53,194 bases of DNA from Microcoleus sp. FACHB-DQ6 (GTDB lineage Bacteria; Cyanobacteriota; Cyanobacteriia; Cyanobacteriales; Microcoleaceae): NCBI GenBank assembly GCA_014695175.1, contig JACJNV010000218.1, forward strand, positions 1 through 53,194. Direction: 5' to 3'. The position numbers were made by a program, and so were the translations under genes. Positions 9,452 to 18,328 of the stretch are shown here, one piece after another. The notes beneath the pieces were generated by a model, which worked only from the letters and a program-made list of their open reading frames with translations, ran no database searches and was not told the origin of the DNA. Numbering within the stretch: position 1 is the stretch's first letter; every line of letters begins with the position of its first letter.

Positions 9452-10190
9452 CTAAGCTGACCATACCTGAGCAGCCGTCAGCACTAATTCTGGAAAAGTG
9501 GGCGAAACAATTGGTTCGTTATCTTTAAACTGAGTGCGCTGATATTTGCCTTCAGTCTTTAGCGAAAAAACAAATACCGTCGTAATTTTCTGGTTTCCCA
9601 AATACTTTATTTTTCCACTTGCTAAATAATATCGTTTCCGGTTGCATCGGAATAATAAAATCGAGTCAACAGTTAACACTCAACCATTCAGTTTTTCGAC
9701 CCGCCCGTCAACAGTCAACAGTCAACAGTCAACAATCACGGACGGTGCAAACGGAATTGATATAATCAATAATCCAGTATTCAGCAATGCCCAAGCGTTC
9801 GTATTCATCTAGCTTGTCAACATAATCATCTTCCCAATTAGTTGATACTACCTCGACAGCTAACTGAATCGGCGATTCCAGTGCGGCATAAGCTTTGCGT
9901 TCAGCACGCCACAAAGTGCGATCGATAACACTGACATCAGGAACTCGTCCTTGTTCCGTACCTTCTTTTGTGGTAGTTTTAATCGTGATGCCTCGTTTTA
10001 CTACATTGTTGAGTTTCAGCCGATCGCTCTCTTGATAAAACTGTCTGTCTCTAAATTCACCAATATCCTCATGATTTCTGGGAATTGCTATTTTGAGAAT
10101 CTCTCCGTTCACCAATTCTTAAAGACTATCTTCCGGGCAAATTGCAATAAATTCGTTAAATTTTAATTTTTGTTTGGTGGTGGAAATCAT
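9452..10190 (-). pseudogene. Uma2 family PD-(D/E)XK nuclease, broken
   Basis: Joining the minus-strand pieces reconstructs a full Uma2-family protein. The start is ATG at 10190 (MISTTKQKLKFNEFIAICPE), followed by an in-frame TAA at 10119-10121 where the family has GRYELVNGE. The core runs through GRVPDVSVID, LAVEVVSTNWEDDYVDKLDEY and GIAEYWIIDY. A 131-bp MITE-like element follows, and the tail YLASGKIKYLG...YQRTQF...IVSPTFPELVLTAAQVWSA ends at 9452. Both the nonsense codon and the insertion (136 bp with target duplication, not a multiple of three) prevent a full product. A TTG at 10115 could start a shortened frame, but that would still lack the C-terminus. Uma2 proteins have a restriction-endonuclease-like fold, abound in cyanobacteria, and have no settled function. 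Confidence 0.85.
9631..9761. mobile_element. 131-bp MITE-like insertion in the Uma2 gene
   Basis: The element begins ATCGTTTCCG and ends CGGAATTGAT, imperfect inverted terminal repeats. It is flanked by the 5-bp direct repeat ATAAT (9626-9630 and 9762-9766). Removing the element plus one ATAAT restores the expected GATTATTTAGC reading of the Uma2 gene, direct evidence of insertion. It has no coding capacity, so it must have moved by a transposase supplied elsewhere. The core carries four TCAACAG-type heptamers (about 9707-9734). A same-length relative lies at 893-1023. Confidence 0.85.
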
Positions 10191-10326
10191 TTTTTAAACA
10201 ATCCCTAAAGTTGCAGCCATATCCTCCGGTTCTGCGTTACCAGGCTTTGCTTGGAAACGATTAGTTTCTTAGTCTCGCGTTGCGCGGACTTTGTTTTTGT
10301 AGTAGCGATTCCAAATTATTTTTTCA

Positions 10327-10432
10327 GCACTTACGCACTACGACCAAAGAAACCGGATTTTTACCGAATCTGCGCGTTACAACGAAGTATTTTTGTAAAA
10401 AACCCGGTTTCTGCTCTCCCATGCGTAAGTCC
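10327..10432. mobile_element. 106-bp MITE-like palindromic repeat
   Basis: Ends GCACTTACGCA (10327-10337) and TGCGTAAGTCC (10422-10432) are near-perfect inverted repeats. Inside, AGAAACCGG...TTTTT and AAAAAACCCGGTTTCT form a second inverted pair. It has no coding capacity. Its core (10348-10414) resembles a segment inside coaE (43757-43826). The rest of 10191-10456 shows no gene. Confidence 0.7.
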
Positions 10433-10456
10433 TAAGAATGCTGCTGCACCCTACTT

Positions 10457-10975
10457 TTAAGCTTGGTATTTTTTCAAAATTGCGACTTTTTCGGGGAAGA
10501 TTTCGATCGCCATTTTGTCATCATCACGAGTCGCGAGCGATCGCCTCACTTCGCCCAAAAACAGCGGCTGCGACAGCCCAGGTTCAGGATGTACAACTGT
10601 ACGAACCCGGATGGTCATGTACTCTCTGCCCCGCCCAGAGCGCCCTGGAGAGTACAAATCCGCAGCCGCTTGCTGCATCGTTGCTTCTAATTGCGATTCG
10701 GTGATCGTAGGTGGCACAGTAACTACTGTTTGAGAGCCGCCTGTATCGTAAACTAAAGAATAGCGAACTGCACCGGGAATTTCTGTACGGGAAAACAGTC
10801 CCAAACCCAGACCAAATATACTCGCAGCAATTACTCCCATAAAGCTTGTCACTCCTACCAATCGGAAGCGAAAACCCCATTTGAAGATAAATGCTATAAC
10901 AGTTAGAATAGCCAAGGCTACTGTTAGAATTCCCGCCCATTGGGCGTACATTAAAAGGTTAGAATTTACGTTCAT
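10457..10975 (-). CDS. Ycf51 family (DUF2518) membrane protein
   Basis: The 172-residue product fits the Ycf51 family, conserved in cyanobacteria and some algal plastids and of unknown function. Two hydrophobic segments (about 13-34 and 41-62) flank the short basic loop KWGFRFRLVG, indicating an N-terminal membrane hairpin. A soluble C-terminal domain follows, with family-like stretches VPPTITESQLEATMQQAA and VVHPEPGLSQPLFLGEVRRS. The upstream region consists of the heptamer TGTTGAC repeated up to within two bases of the ATG at 10975, so no normal ribosome-binding site exists. A later start (Met9) is possible. It lies 83 bases downstream of the cyclase gene on the same strand, so read-through from the signalling operon is possible. 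Confidence 0.8.
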   Translation of the reverse strand: MNVNSNLLMYAQWAGILTVALAILTVIAFIFKWGFRFRLVGVTSFMGVIAASIFGLGLGLFSRTEIPGAVRYSLVYDTGGSQTVVTVPPTITESQLEATMQQAAADLYSPGRSGRGREYMTIRVRTVVHPEPGLSQPLFLGEVRRSLATRDDDKMAIEIFPEKVAILKKYQA

Positions 10976-10976
10976 T

Positions 10977-11053
10977 TGTTGACTGTTGACTGTTGACTGT
11001 TGATATTAGTTACCGCTACCCGATGCCCAATGCCCAATGCCCAATGCCCAATG
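10977..11053. repeat. Two short tandem heptamer arrays (STRR type)
   Basis: TGTTGAC is repeated about four times at 10977-11003, and TGCCCAA about four times at 11024-11053, in the short gap between the cyclase and Ycf51-family genes. Such heptamer arrays are known as short tandemly repeated repetitive sequences in filamentous cyanobacteria. The first array abuts the Ycf51-family start codon. Confidence 0.8.
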
Positions 11054-11058
11054 ATTAA

Positions 11059-12117
11059 TTAAGCGTTTCGGCCCATAAGCAGATAAGTCATCATATCGCC
11101 TTTCCCCTTCACTGGAATCACGCCGCGCTCTTCAAAAACGTACTTATCCCGCAGGCGCTCGTAGGTAGCAACTGTCACCTGAATGCTGCCGGGGACGCCT
11201 TGAGATTCCATCCGGGAAGCTGTATTTACCGTATCTCCCCACAAATCGTAAGTAAATTTTTTAGTACCGATTACCCCAGCTTCTACCGGGCCTGTGTGGA
11301 TGCCGATGCGGATGCTGAGCGGCTGACCTCCCTTGGTATGTATCTTAGTCATTGCTGCTTGAATTTCCAGCGCCATTTCGGCGATCGACTCGGCGTGGTC
11401 GTCGCTGGGCGTCGGCAAACCGCCAACCACCATATAAGCATCGCCGATCGTCTTAATTTTCTCAAGTCCGTAGCGCTCGGCCAACTCGTCAAAAGCCGAA
11501 AAAATCTCGTTGAGCAACTCCACCAATTGGGCCGGCGATAAATGAGACGAAAGCTTAGTAAAACCGACCAAATCGGCAAACATCACTGTTACCTCAGCGA
11601 AACTGTCTGCGATCGTAATTTCCCCGTGTTTCAGGCGCTGTGCGATCGCCTTCGGTAAAATATTTAACAGCAAACGCTCGGACTTTTCCTTTTCCTGGGC
11701 CAACTCATGTAAATATGCCTGTTCCTTATCCCGCAGCCGCTTCTTTTCCAGACAAGCGCTAATCCGAGCCTTGAGCAATACCGGATTGAACGGTTTAGAA
11801 AGATAATCCTCCGCCCCCAATTCTATACACCGGACGATACTGTCGATATCGTCCACCGCCGAAATCATAATCACCGGGATGTAGCGCAAATTCTCGTCCG
11901 CCTTCAGACTTTCGAGCACCTGATAGCCGTTCATTTGCGGCATCATAATGTCTAAGAGAACCAAATCAAAAGGATCGCTTCGCAACATTTCCAGAGCTTG
12001 GAGACCATCTTCAGCAACAGTCACCACATGGCCTTGACGCTGAAGTCGGCGGGCCAGCAAATCGCGGTTTACCTCATTGTCGTCAACAACCAGCACGCTG
12101 CCCTCATCACCTTTCAT
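11059..12117 (-). CDS. Response regulator with class III adenylate cyclase domain
   Basis: The product has 352 residues. Residues 5-125 are a receiver domain with acidic pair DD near 11-12, phospho-acceptor Asp in LVLLDIMMP and Lys in LSKPF. A short helical linker (about 128-165, ARISACLEKKRLRDKEQ...) leads to a class III nucleotide cyclase domain (about 170-345). Metal-binding Asp lies in VMFADLVGFT and the second in GDAYMVVGG. The base-recognition residues read as Lys in EKIKTIGDAYM and Asp in TYDLWGDTVN, the pattern of adenylate rather than guanylate cyclases. Phosphorylation of the receiver probably tunes cAMP synthesis. The gene overlaps the upstream regulator by ATGA (12114-12117), indicating translational coupling in an operon with the hybrid kinase. 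Confidence 0.93.
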   Translation of the reverse strand: MKGDEGSVLVVDDNEVNRDLLARRLQRQGHVVTVAEDGLQALEMLRSDPFDLVLLDIMMPQMNGYQVLESLKADENLRYIPVIMISAVDDIDSIVRCIELGAEDYLSKPFNPVLLKARISACLEKKRLRDKEQAYLHELAQEKEKSERLLLNILPKAIAQRLKHGEITIADSFAEVTVMFADLVGFTKLSSHLSPAQLVELLNEIFSAFDELAERYGLEKIKTIGDAYMVVGGLPTPSDDHAESIAEMALEIQAAMTKIHTKGGQPLSIRIGIHTGPVEAGVIGTKKFTYDLWGDTVNTASRMESQGVPGSIQVTVATYERLRDKYVFEERGVIPVKGKGDMMTYLLMGRNA

Positions 12118-12488
12118 GTCATGGCCTCTTTGAGAAGCGTTTCAATTTTACCCAAAAGTCTGGGAAACTCGACCGGTTTAGTGTCGTAGTCATTGCAGCC
12201 GGCCGCAAGACACTTTTCACGATCGCCCGCCATTGCGTGAGCCGTCAGCGCAATCACCGGAATCCTGCTAGTTTCAGGAGCCGCCTTAATTTGCTGCGTT
12301 GCTTGCCAGCCGTCGAGAACCGGCAGACTCATATCCATCAGAATCAAATCGGGTACTTTCGCGAGCGCCATCGACACTCCCTCAGCACCGTCAACAGCAA
12401 TAAAGACCTCGTGTCCCTTGCGGGCCAGACGCCTGGAAAGCATATCCCTGTTCATTTCGTTATCTTCGACCAACAGGATTTTAGCCAT
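12114..12488 (-). CDS. Single-domain response regulator (CheY-like)
   Basis: The product has 124 residues and a single receiver domain: acidic pair ED near residues 8-9, phospho-acceptor Asp in LILMDMSLP, conserved Thr in IALTAHA and Lys in DTKPVEF. No output domain is present, so it probably relays phosphate or signals by contact. It may work between the hybrid kinase and the cyclase encoded on either side. The start at 12488 ([11 protein letters not shown]) is preferred over an upstream in-frame start because AGGAGA sits just upstream (12494-12499) and the family begins here. It overlaps the kinase 3' end by 8 bases and the cyclase gene by 4. A phosphorelay is an inference from gene order. 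Confidence 0.93.
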   Translation of the reverse strand: MAKILLVEDNEMNRDMLSRRLARKGHEVFIAVDGAEGVSMALAKVPDLILMDMSLPVLDGWQATQQIKAAPETSRIPVIALTAHAMAGDREKCLAAGCNDYDTKPVEFPRLLGKIETLLKEAMT

Positions 12489-15400
12489 TGGTGTTCTCCT
12501 TGCCTTTCGAGTCGTACCTGCGATCGAACCTGTCATTGACTATAGAGCGAACATCGCGCAACAAAGTATCGCAACTGTAGACTCCCTTTTGTAGCACCCG
12601 CTCGACGTAGCCGTTTAGTTGCTGGCTTTCGGCCGGTGTCAGGTCTTTCCCCGTGATTACCACAATCGGTATAGGATCTCCCGAATGGGATTTGCGAAGT
12701 TCCCCGATCAATTCAAAACCATCCATTTCTGGCAGTGTCAAATCCAGTAATATCAGGTTCGGGCGAGCAACTTTTAGCCGATCGAGAGCAGCGCGTCCGC
12801 TGTCAGCTTCCGTTACTGCCCAGCCTTGTGTTTCTAGTACGCATCGCAGTATTTCGCGCGTGGCAACGTCGTCTTCCACAATTAGAATCTGACAGGTCAC
12901 ATTGTTACTTGCAACGCCGTCTTGGTCGCGTCGGTACTTGTTCAACAAGGCAGCCAGCCGTTTGCCGTCCACTGGTTTGGTGAGGTAGTCCGAGGCACCC
13001 AATGCAAAGCCGAGGCTTTTGTTGCCCACAAAGGATAGCAGGATTACGGGAATTTCGGCAAGGTCAGGATCGGCCTTCAGTGCTGAGAGTACCGCCCAGC
13101 CGTCCATTCCGGGCATGATCACGTCCAGGGTAATGGCGTCTGGCCGTAGTTGCTTAGCGAGCCGGAGAGCTTGCTCGCCACTGCCGGCGACTTCTATGTG
13201 CAGTCCTTGGCGACTGAGGGCGCGCTGGATTAAATCCCGCGAGATCGGGTCGTCGTCCACTACCAGCACCGTGCCGACAGCGGGGGCCTCCGGAGGGTTC
13301 GTGCTGTCGTGGACTTTGTTGGGGATTTCCGGCTGTTTGATAGCTTTGGGCAAGAGCACGGTGAAAGTGGTGCCTGCGCCCAAGGTGCTGCTGACCTCAA
13401 TGCTGCCACCCATCATCTGACAGAAGCGCTGGCTGATTGCTAGTCCCAAACCGGTGCCACCGTACTCGCGGGTAGTCGAGGCATCAGCTTGGGTGAAAGG
13501 TTGGAAAACTCGCTCCAATTGCTCTTGTGTCATGCCGATGCCGGTGTCGGCGACGCGGAAACTTAAAAATTCGGAGTTGGAAATTAAAATTTTAGAAGAT
13601 TCCTCTTGATTTTTCATTTTTAATTGTTCATTTTTAATTCTTTCCACTCCGATCGCAATTCTCCCGTTTTGTGTGAACTTGGCAGCGTTGCTGAGCAAAT
13701 TAAGCAGCACTTGCCGCACTTTGGTCATGTCCGCGTGCATGGTATCGAGGTTGTCTGGACAGTACACTTCTAGGGTATTACCGTTTTTATCTACCAGCGG
13801 CCTCGCCGTGGCAACAGCACTTTCAATTAAGGTATGGATCTCGAAGGTTTCTAAGTAGAGATCCATTCGGCCTGCTTCAATTTTAGAAATATCTAGGATG
13901 TCGTCAATCAGGGACAGCAAGTGTTTGCCGGCGCTGCAGATTTTTTCGAGGTCGGGAACCGATTCGCAACTGCCCAATTCTTCGGCTTCTTCTTGAAGCA
14001 TTTCGCTGTAGCCGATGATGGCGTTGAGGGGTGTGCGAAGTTCGTGGCTCATGTTGGCGAGAAATGTGCTTTTTGCCCGGTTGGCTGATTCTGCTGCTTC
14101 TAGGGCCAACTGCATGGCGGATTCTGCCTGTTTGCGATCGGTAATGTCTTGGACTGTGCCTTCGTAGTACAAAACCCTGCCGTTTTCGTCGCAGATGCTG
14201 CGCGCGTTTTCGGAAATCCAGATCTTCCTACCGTCTCGGCGGTATATTTGGGACTCAAATTTTGACACTTGGCGGCGCGCGCGCAATTGGGCCATAAACT
14301 CGGCGCGCCGATGGGGGTCAATGTAAAATTGACGGTTGATATCGGTGAGTTCGGCGAGCATTTGGGTACAGGATTCGTAGCCGTAAATTCTGGCTAGTGC
14401 GCGATTGCCGCTGAGGTAGTGTCCTGAAGGCGTTGTCTGGAATATGCCTTCGACTGCGTTTTCAAAGATGCTGCGGTATTTTGTTTCGGATTGTCTCAAG
14501 GCTGCTTCTGCTCGCTTGCGCTCTAGGACATTGGCGAGCATTTCTCCTACCATTTTTAGCTGTGTGGATATTTCGGTTGCTCTACCTGCTGTTTGCTTTA
14601 AGCCCTCGAATCCGAGAAATCCTACTAGGTTTTTACTACAAATTAGGGGAATAATTATCAGCGATTGAATATTTTGTAGCTGTTTTTTTAATTCTAAATT
14701 ATTTAGGGAAGCGCCACTCGAAGGTATTGAGGCGGTTGCTGTTTGATTGACTGTTTGGGATGGGGAGTTTGTCTGGAATTCGGCTGGATTTTGACCTATA
14801 AAATAGCCAATCTCGGCTTTGGCTGGAGGCGGGAGTTCGCCGATTTCGGGAATATAAAGGCATTCCGCGCGATCGAGTTTTTCTGCGATCCAAGGGATTT
14901 GTGCGATGTCTATTTGGTTGTAGGTGCTGTCTTTGACTGCCGGAATGCTTTCGCCGCACCACTCGTAGCTTTTGTCGGCGCGGGTTTTGTCTTCTGATAA
15001 CAGGTAGATGTAACTGCGGTCAAACCCGCTCAAGGTGGCGATCGCTTCCAGGGTTTGATCGATGCCTTTGTCTATTTCTGATAAGGGCTGGCTGATGAAA
15101 TGGGTTGACAAACGGGCCATCAACTGAGCGAATTCTATTCGATACTGCAAAGATTCTTCTACTTTTTTGAGTTCGGTAACGTCTCGAAAGCTCCAGACTC
15201 TACCGACTGTTTTCGCTCCGATTTTTGATGGCAACGAATTTAATTCAAGAATTTTTCCGTCTTTAAATTCTAATAATTCGCTGATTTGAGTAGCTGAATC
15301 TGCCGACACTTTGATCACGTTTTGGAGAAATCGTTGCGGGTATTTTAATTGTTCCCTGTCGAAGGGGAATCCTGTTTTGATTGTGTTTTTGAGTGTGGCG

Positions 15401-16191
15401 AAGGTCGATCGGCTCAACTTTCCTTGGCTGGCGGACAAACCCCACATCTCTAGAAATTTCTGATTATAATTACATATATTGCCGTTTCTGTCAACCGCCA
15501 GAATTCCTGCATCTGTAGATTTTAGAACTGCTTGCAGTATCGAGAGCGATTGCTTGTGTTCTCTAGTGTCAAAAAACACCAAGACTGATATTTCGCCGCA
15601 CTCAACTGCGGGATGGAAAAAATAGGAAACTGGTAACATCTTGCCGTCGCGACACAAAAACTCGTCGTCCCAATTGTTGCAAGGTTGATTGGAAGCGATC
15701 GCCTCTTGTAAATCTAGTGTAGGTGCGATCGGCCTATCTTCACTCTTGCTTGGCGACTGTTTCGGAGCCGTCAAAACTTGGGATTTGTTGCCTTTCTTTT
15801 GCTTCCCGATGCGCTCTAGCAGGGAAACGCCTGCAAGTTCCGACTCTCGCCATCCCAGCAACCGTTCGGCCTCTGGATTCACTGAAATTACACAGCCCTT
15901 CGCGTCAAGGATACACAATCCCGCCCCCAAACTGTTGACACTCGCCCGCAGTCGATCGAATTCTGAAGCTGTTAGAGAGTCTTGAGGGGACTGCGGGGAC
16001 TCAGTTACATCCTTGAGCGCCACCGTCTGCAAGTTAAAACAATCTTCCTGCTGAAGTTCTTGCTGACTCTGAACTCGGTCATAGGTACAACTTACCTGCT
16101 CTAATAAAAGCTGCCACTGCTCAGCAGTGGGAGGGGGAGACTCGCCGACTAAACCGAGCTGTTCGAGTTGGCGCTGGAGGTGGGGGTGCAT
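12481..16191 (-). CDS. Hybrid sensor histidine kinase (PAS-PAS-GAF-PAS-HisKA-HATPase-REC-REC)
   Basis: The product has 1236 residues with no membrane segments, so a soluble sensor. Approximate order: PAS (85-205), PAS (213-340), GAF (350-560), PAS (570-695), HisKA with H-box [18 protein letters not shown], HATPase with DTGIGM and [10 protein letters not shown], receiver 1 with [13 protein letters not shown], receiver 2 with [16 protein letters not shown] and GAF modules often bind small ligands or chromophores, but no bilin-attachment Cys signature was recognised. Between the N box and DTGIGM, residues 850-877 ([19 protein letters not shown]) are an AT-rich, Lys/Asn-rich insertion that looks repeat-derived. 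The gene overlaps the following regulator, so the three genes form a phosphorelay operon. Confidence 0.93.
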   Translation of the reverse strand: MHPHLQRQLEQLGLVGESPPPTAEQWQLLLEQVSCTYDRVQSQQELQQEDCFNLQTVALKDVTESPQSPQDSLTASEFDRLRASVNSLGAGLCILDAKGCVISVNPEAERLLGWRESELAGVSLLERIGKQKKGNKSQVLTAPKQSPSKSEDRPIAPTLDLQEAIASNQPCNNWDDEFLCRDGKMLPVSYFFHPAVECGEISVLVFFDTREHKQSLSILQAVLKSTDAGILAVDRNGNICNYNQKFLEMWGLSASQGKLSRSTFATLKNTIKTGFPFDREQLKYPQRFLQNVIKVSADSATQISELLEFKDGKILELNSLPSKIGAKTVGRVWSFRDVTELKKVEESLQYRIEFAQLMARLSTHFISQPLSEIDKGIDQTLEAIATLSGFDRSYIYLLSEDKTRADKSYEWCGESIPAVKDSTYNQIDIAQIPWIAEKLDRAECLYIPEIGELPPPAKAEIGYFIGQNPAEFQTNSPSQTVNQTATASIPSSGASLNNLELKKQLQNIQSLIIIPLICSKNLVGFLGFEGLKQTAGRATEISTQLKMVGEMLANVLERKRAEAALRQSETKYRSIFENAVEGIFQTTPSGHYLSGNRALARIYGYESCTQMLAELTDINRQFYIDPHRRAEFMAQLRARRQVSKFESQIYRRDGRKIWISENARSICDENGRVLYYEGTVQDITDRKQAESAMQLALEAAESANRAKSTFLANMSHELRTPLNAIIGYSEMLQEEAEELGSCESVPDLEKICSAGKHLLSLIDDILDISKIEAGRMDLYLETFEIHTLIESAVATARPLVDKNGNTLEVYCPDNLDTMHADMTKVRQVLLNLLSNAAKFTQNGRIAIGVERIKNEQLKMKNQEESSKILISNSEFLSFRVADTGIGMTQEQLERVFQPFTQADASTTREYGGTGLGLAISQRFCQMMGGSIEVSSTLGAGTTFTVLLPKAIKQPEIPNKVHDSTNPPEAPAVGTVLVVDDDPISRDLIQRALSRQGLHIEVAGSGEQALRLAKQLRPDAITLDVIMPGMDGWAVLSALKADPDLAEIPVILLSFVGNKSLGFALGASDYLTKPVDGKRLAALLNKYRRDQDGVASNNVTCQILIVEDDVATREILRCVLETQGWAVTEADSGRAALDRLKVARPNLILLDLTLPEMDGFELIGELRKSHSGDPIPIVVITGKDLTPAESQQLNGYVERVLQKGVYSCDTLLRDVRSIVNDRFDRRYDSKGKENTNG

Positions 16192-16199
16192 ATTTTCGG

Positions 16200-16310
16200 G
16201 CGCTTTGTAGGCAACTTTCTACAGTATATCTTTTTAATTAATAGTATATATAGCTAGTAAAAGTATAGTCATTTATGACATGACGTGGGAGGCATTAAGT
16301 CCCTCCCCTT
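16200..16310 (-). ncRNA. Possible omega (guide) RNA region at the tnpB 3' end
   Basis: On the minus strand GGGAGG and CCTCCC (16302-16307 with 16287-16292) form a 6-bp GC stem inside the last tnpB codons. An AT-rich tail follows, before the kinase start at 16191. In studied TnpB elements the guide RNA overlaps the end of the gene and its guide begins at the element's right end. Placement here is by analogy only, and the element boundary is not defined. Confidence 0.3.
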
Positions 16311-17544
16311 TCACTTTTACTTTGAGCGGATTGACCCGCCTCGGCTGAACTACGCAGCTCCCTATCCCATTGCTAAACGCATTTGGGATTGCTTTTCTGA
16401 GGATGTTGTAAGAGCCGTTGACATCAGAGTTAATTAATTGACCTACTGATGTCTTGTACAAACCTCTCTTGATTCGCTTACCGGTAAACACAGCATCTTT
16501 ATCTGTTGTCCCATAAACAGGGATTGGATCTAAACCCAGAAAATTTGCTCCTGAAGTATAAGATTCTTCTTGCACAATCACCTTAATCCCCACTAATCGA
16601 GCTTTGTATTCCAACATTTCAATCAGTCGAGCGTGAGGAATGTTAACAAAGTTTTGATTGGTTTGCTTCCCTAAACCGCTCTCGGTTTTCCACTGTGCGT
16701 TCTTACCAACTACTAGCGTCCCAATTTGTTTCGCCACCAAAATATCAACAATCAGACGACTGGTGTGATGCAAGTAATTATCAACTTTTTGATGGCGACA
16801 GCGAGTTAATCGCTGAATACGGGGCGAAGTTTGGCGACTTCCTTTTAACTGAGATTGCAACTGTGCTTTGCGTTTGTTGTAGAACTGGTTAATCGATTTC
16901 AATGGTCGCCCGTTAATCAGAAGAGGGACAAATCCCGGCTGATTTGAAGTTAGCGCCACCAAATTATTTAATCCTAAATCGATACTACTAGCTACAGAGT
17001 TATCGTTGCTGACGGTGGACTCCGGTTCCTCATAAATCACCTCAATTACATAATAATTGCATTTGGGAACCAGTCTAACTTGACAAAGTTGATCGGGCTT
17101 TACTTTGGTCTTTATCAAAATTTCCGTACCCGAAAGCTTAATAATTCCTTTCTTCAGTTGCTTGCTACTAATCGCTTGAATAGTGTAGACCAGAATATTT
17201 CGACCTTTAATTTTGTCTTTGTACTTCGGCAAGTTCGGGCGACCAGTAAATTTAGAGGAATCAGTTTTGTCAGCTTTAACCGCTTCAAAGAATGATTTCC
17301 AATTCTTGTCCAACCTCATTAAAATTTGTTGGCTAACCTTAGCAGGTAAAGCCTTGTATGCTGGATGAGACTTCATCAAACGGTTCATTTCATTGTAATT
17401 GACATAGCCCCATCCATAAACAAAACTCTGACGAATGACGTAGTTAGCAGCATTGTAGAGATTTTTTGATTTAAAGGCTAGTTCGTCAATTTCAGTGAAA
17501 CGGTGTTCCGTAGATTTAATGATGTGTCGCTCTGTTAGTTGCAT
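16273..17544 (-). CDS. tnpB: TnpB-type RNA-guided nuclease / IS200-IS605 accessory protein
   Basis: The 423-residue protein has the TnpB/IS1341 architecture: an N-terminal helix-rich region (1-180), then a split RuvC nuclease with Asp189 (SIDLGLNN), Glu327 (EESYTS) and Asp374 (NSDVNGSYNI). The usual four-cysteine zinc finger between the last two is absent: the segment SGANFLGLDPIPVYGTTDKD has no Cys, so this is the zinc-finger-less subtype. No tnpA transposase lies nearby, so it is an orphan copy. TnpB proteins cut DNA guided by an RNA from the element's right end. The expected RNA region would overlap the gene's 3' end, where a hairpin is visible. It lies 81 bases upstream of the kinase operon. 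Confidence 0.9.
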   Translation of the reverse strand: MQLTERHIIKSTEHRFTEIDELAFKSKNLYNAANYVIRQSFVYGWGYVNYNEMNRLMKSHPAYKALPAKVSQQILMRLDKNWKSFFEAVKADKTDSSKFTGRPNLPKYKDKIKGRNILVYTIQAISSKQLKKGIIKLSGTEILIKTKVKPDQLCQVRLVPKCNYYVIEVIYEEPESTVSNDNSVASSIDLGLNNLVALTSNQPGFVPLLINGRPLKSINQFYNKRKAQLQSQLKGSRQTSPRIQRLTRCRHQKVDNYLHHTSRLIVDILVAKQIGTLVVGKNAQWKTESGLGKQTNQNFVNIPHARLIEMLEYKARLVGIKVIVQEESYTSGANFLGLDPIPVYGTTDKDAVFTGKRIKRGLYKTSVGQLINSDVNGSYNILRKAIPNAFSNGIGSCVVQPRRVNPLKVKVKGEGLNASHVMS

Positions 17545-18328
17545 TTAGATTTTTTATTCTTTTTAAGGATCGCAACTTTTTTTTCTTCATGGATTACATA
17601 ATACTACTATTGTTTATTGATGCTTACAAGCTTAATGAAGTTTTACAATACCGTTAGGGGACAAGTACGCGAGCGAAATCTATAACAGGTTTTATTGAGA
17701 AGCCGAGGGCTCATCTCTGCTATCCAAAATCTTTCAAACTGGGCTAATTATATTAATTTTCAGAACTTTTAAGGGTTGTCCACAAACCAATGATCTGAAT
17801 GTCGGCAGCACGCTCAAAAATAATAATATCATCTTATCAAGTCAATACTCAGAAAAGTTTGGGTAACGATACTACAAGCTTTACAGAACCAGGATAATAA
17901 AAAAGTCAAATTAAATGCAAGTCACGGGTGGAGAGGGCATTGATTTAATTATCCAAAGTCGCTCAAAGTCAAGCGAGACTAAGCCATTGGATCAGAGAAA
18001 AACTGTCCGGAGTATTGAGCGAGTGAACTTACCCTCAAAAACTAGGTGGGTTCCAAAAAACGATCGCTTACGCTTGTACTGGACTGGAAAAATTATTATT
18101 CTCATGCCAGCGGAAATGATTTAAGGGTTTTTCGTACTTACTCATAAATTAATTAGGGTTATCTAACGCGGCCTAATCTTCTACCTCTATATTAGAAAAA
18201 ACTAGGAAAAAGACTGAATTGATAGTGATAAATTATCGGCAAAATATCCCTAACTGCTAGCGAAATAATCAGCAACTGGCGGAGGCAAATAAAATTTACA
18301 GGCATCGAAAATAACTGTCAAAAAAATA
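17545..18328. other. Intergenic region, no gene recognised
   Basis: About 780 AT-rich bases between tnpB and the MASE1 kinase. The left end of the TnpB element should lie in the first part, but no terminal repeat could be fixed. A 69-codon plus-strand frame at 17915-18124 has no ribosome-binding site or recognisable product and is not called. Confidence 0.5.

Noticed and set aside
10457-10733. Plus-strand frames over the Ycf51-family gene
   Set aside because: Short overlapping frames opposite a well-matched conserved gene.
17915-18124. 69-codon plus-strand frame near the TnpB element
   Set aside because: No ribosome-binding site, no known domain, in an AT-rich gap; chance frame is more likely.
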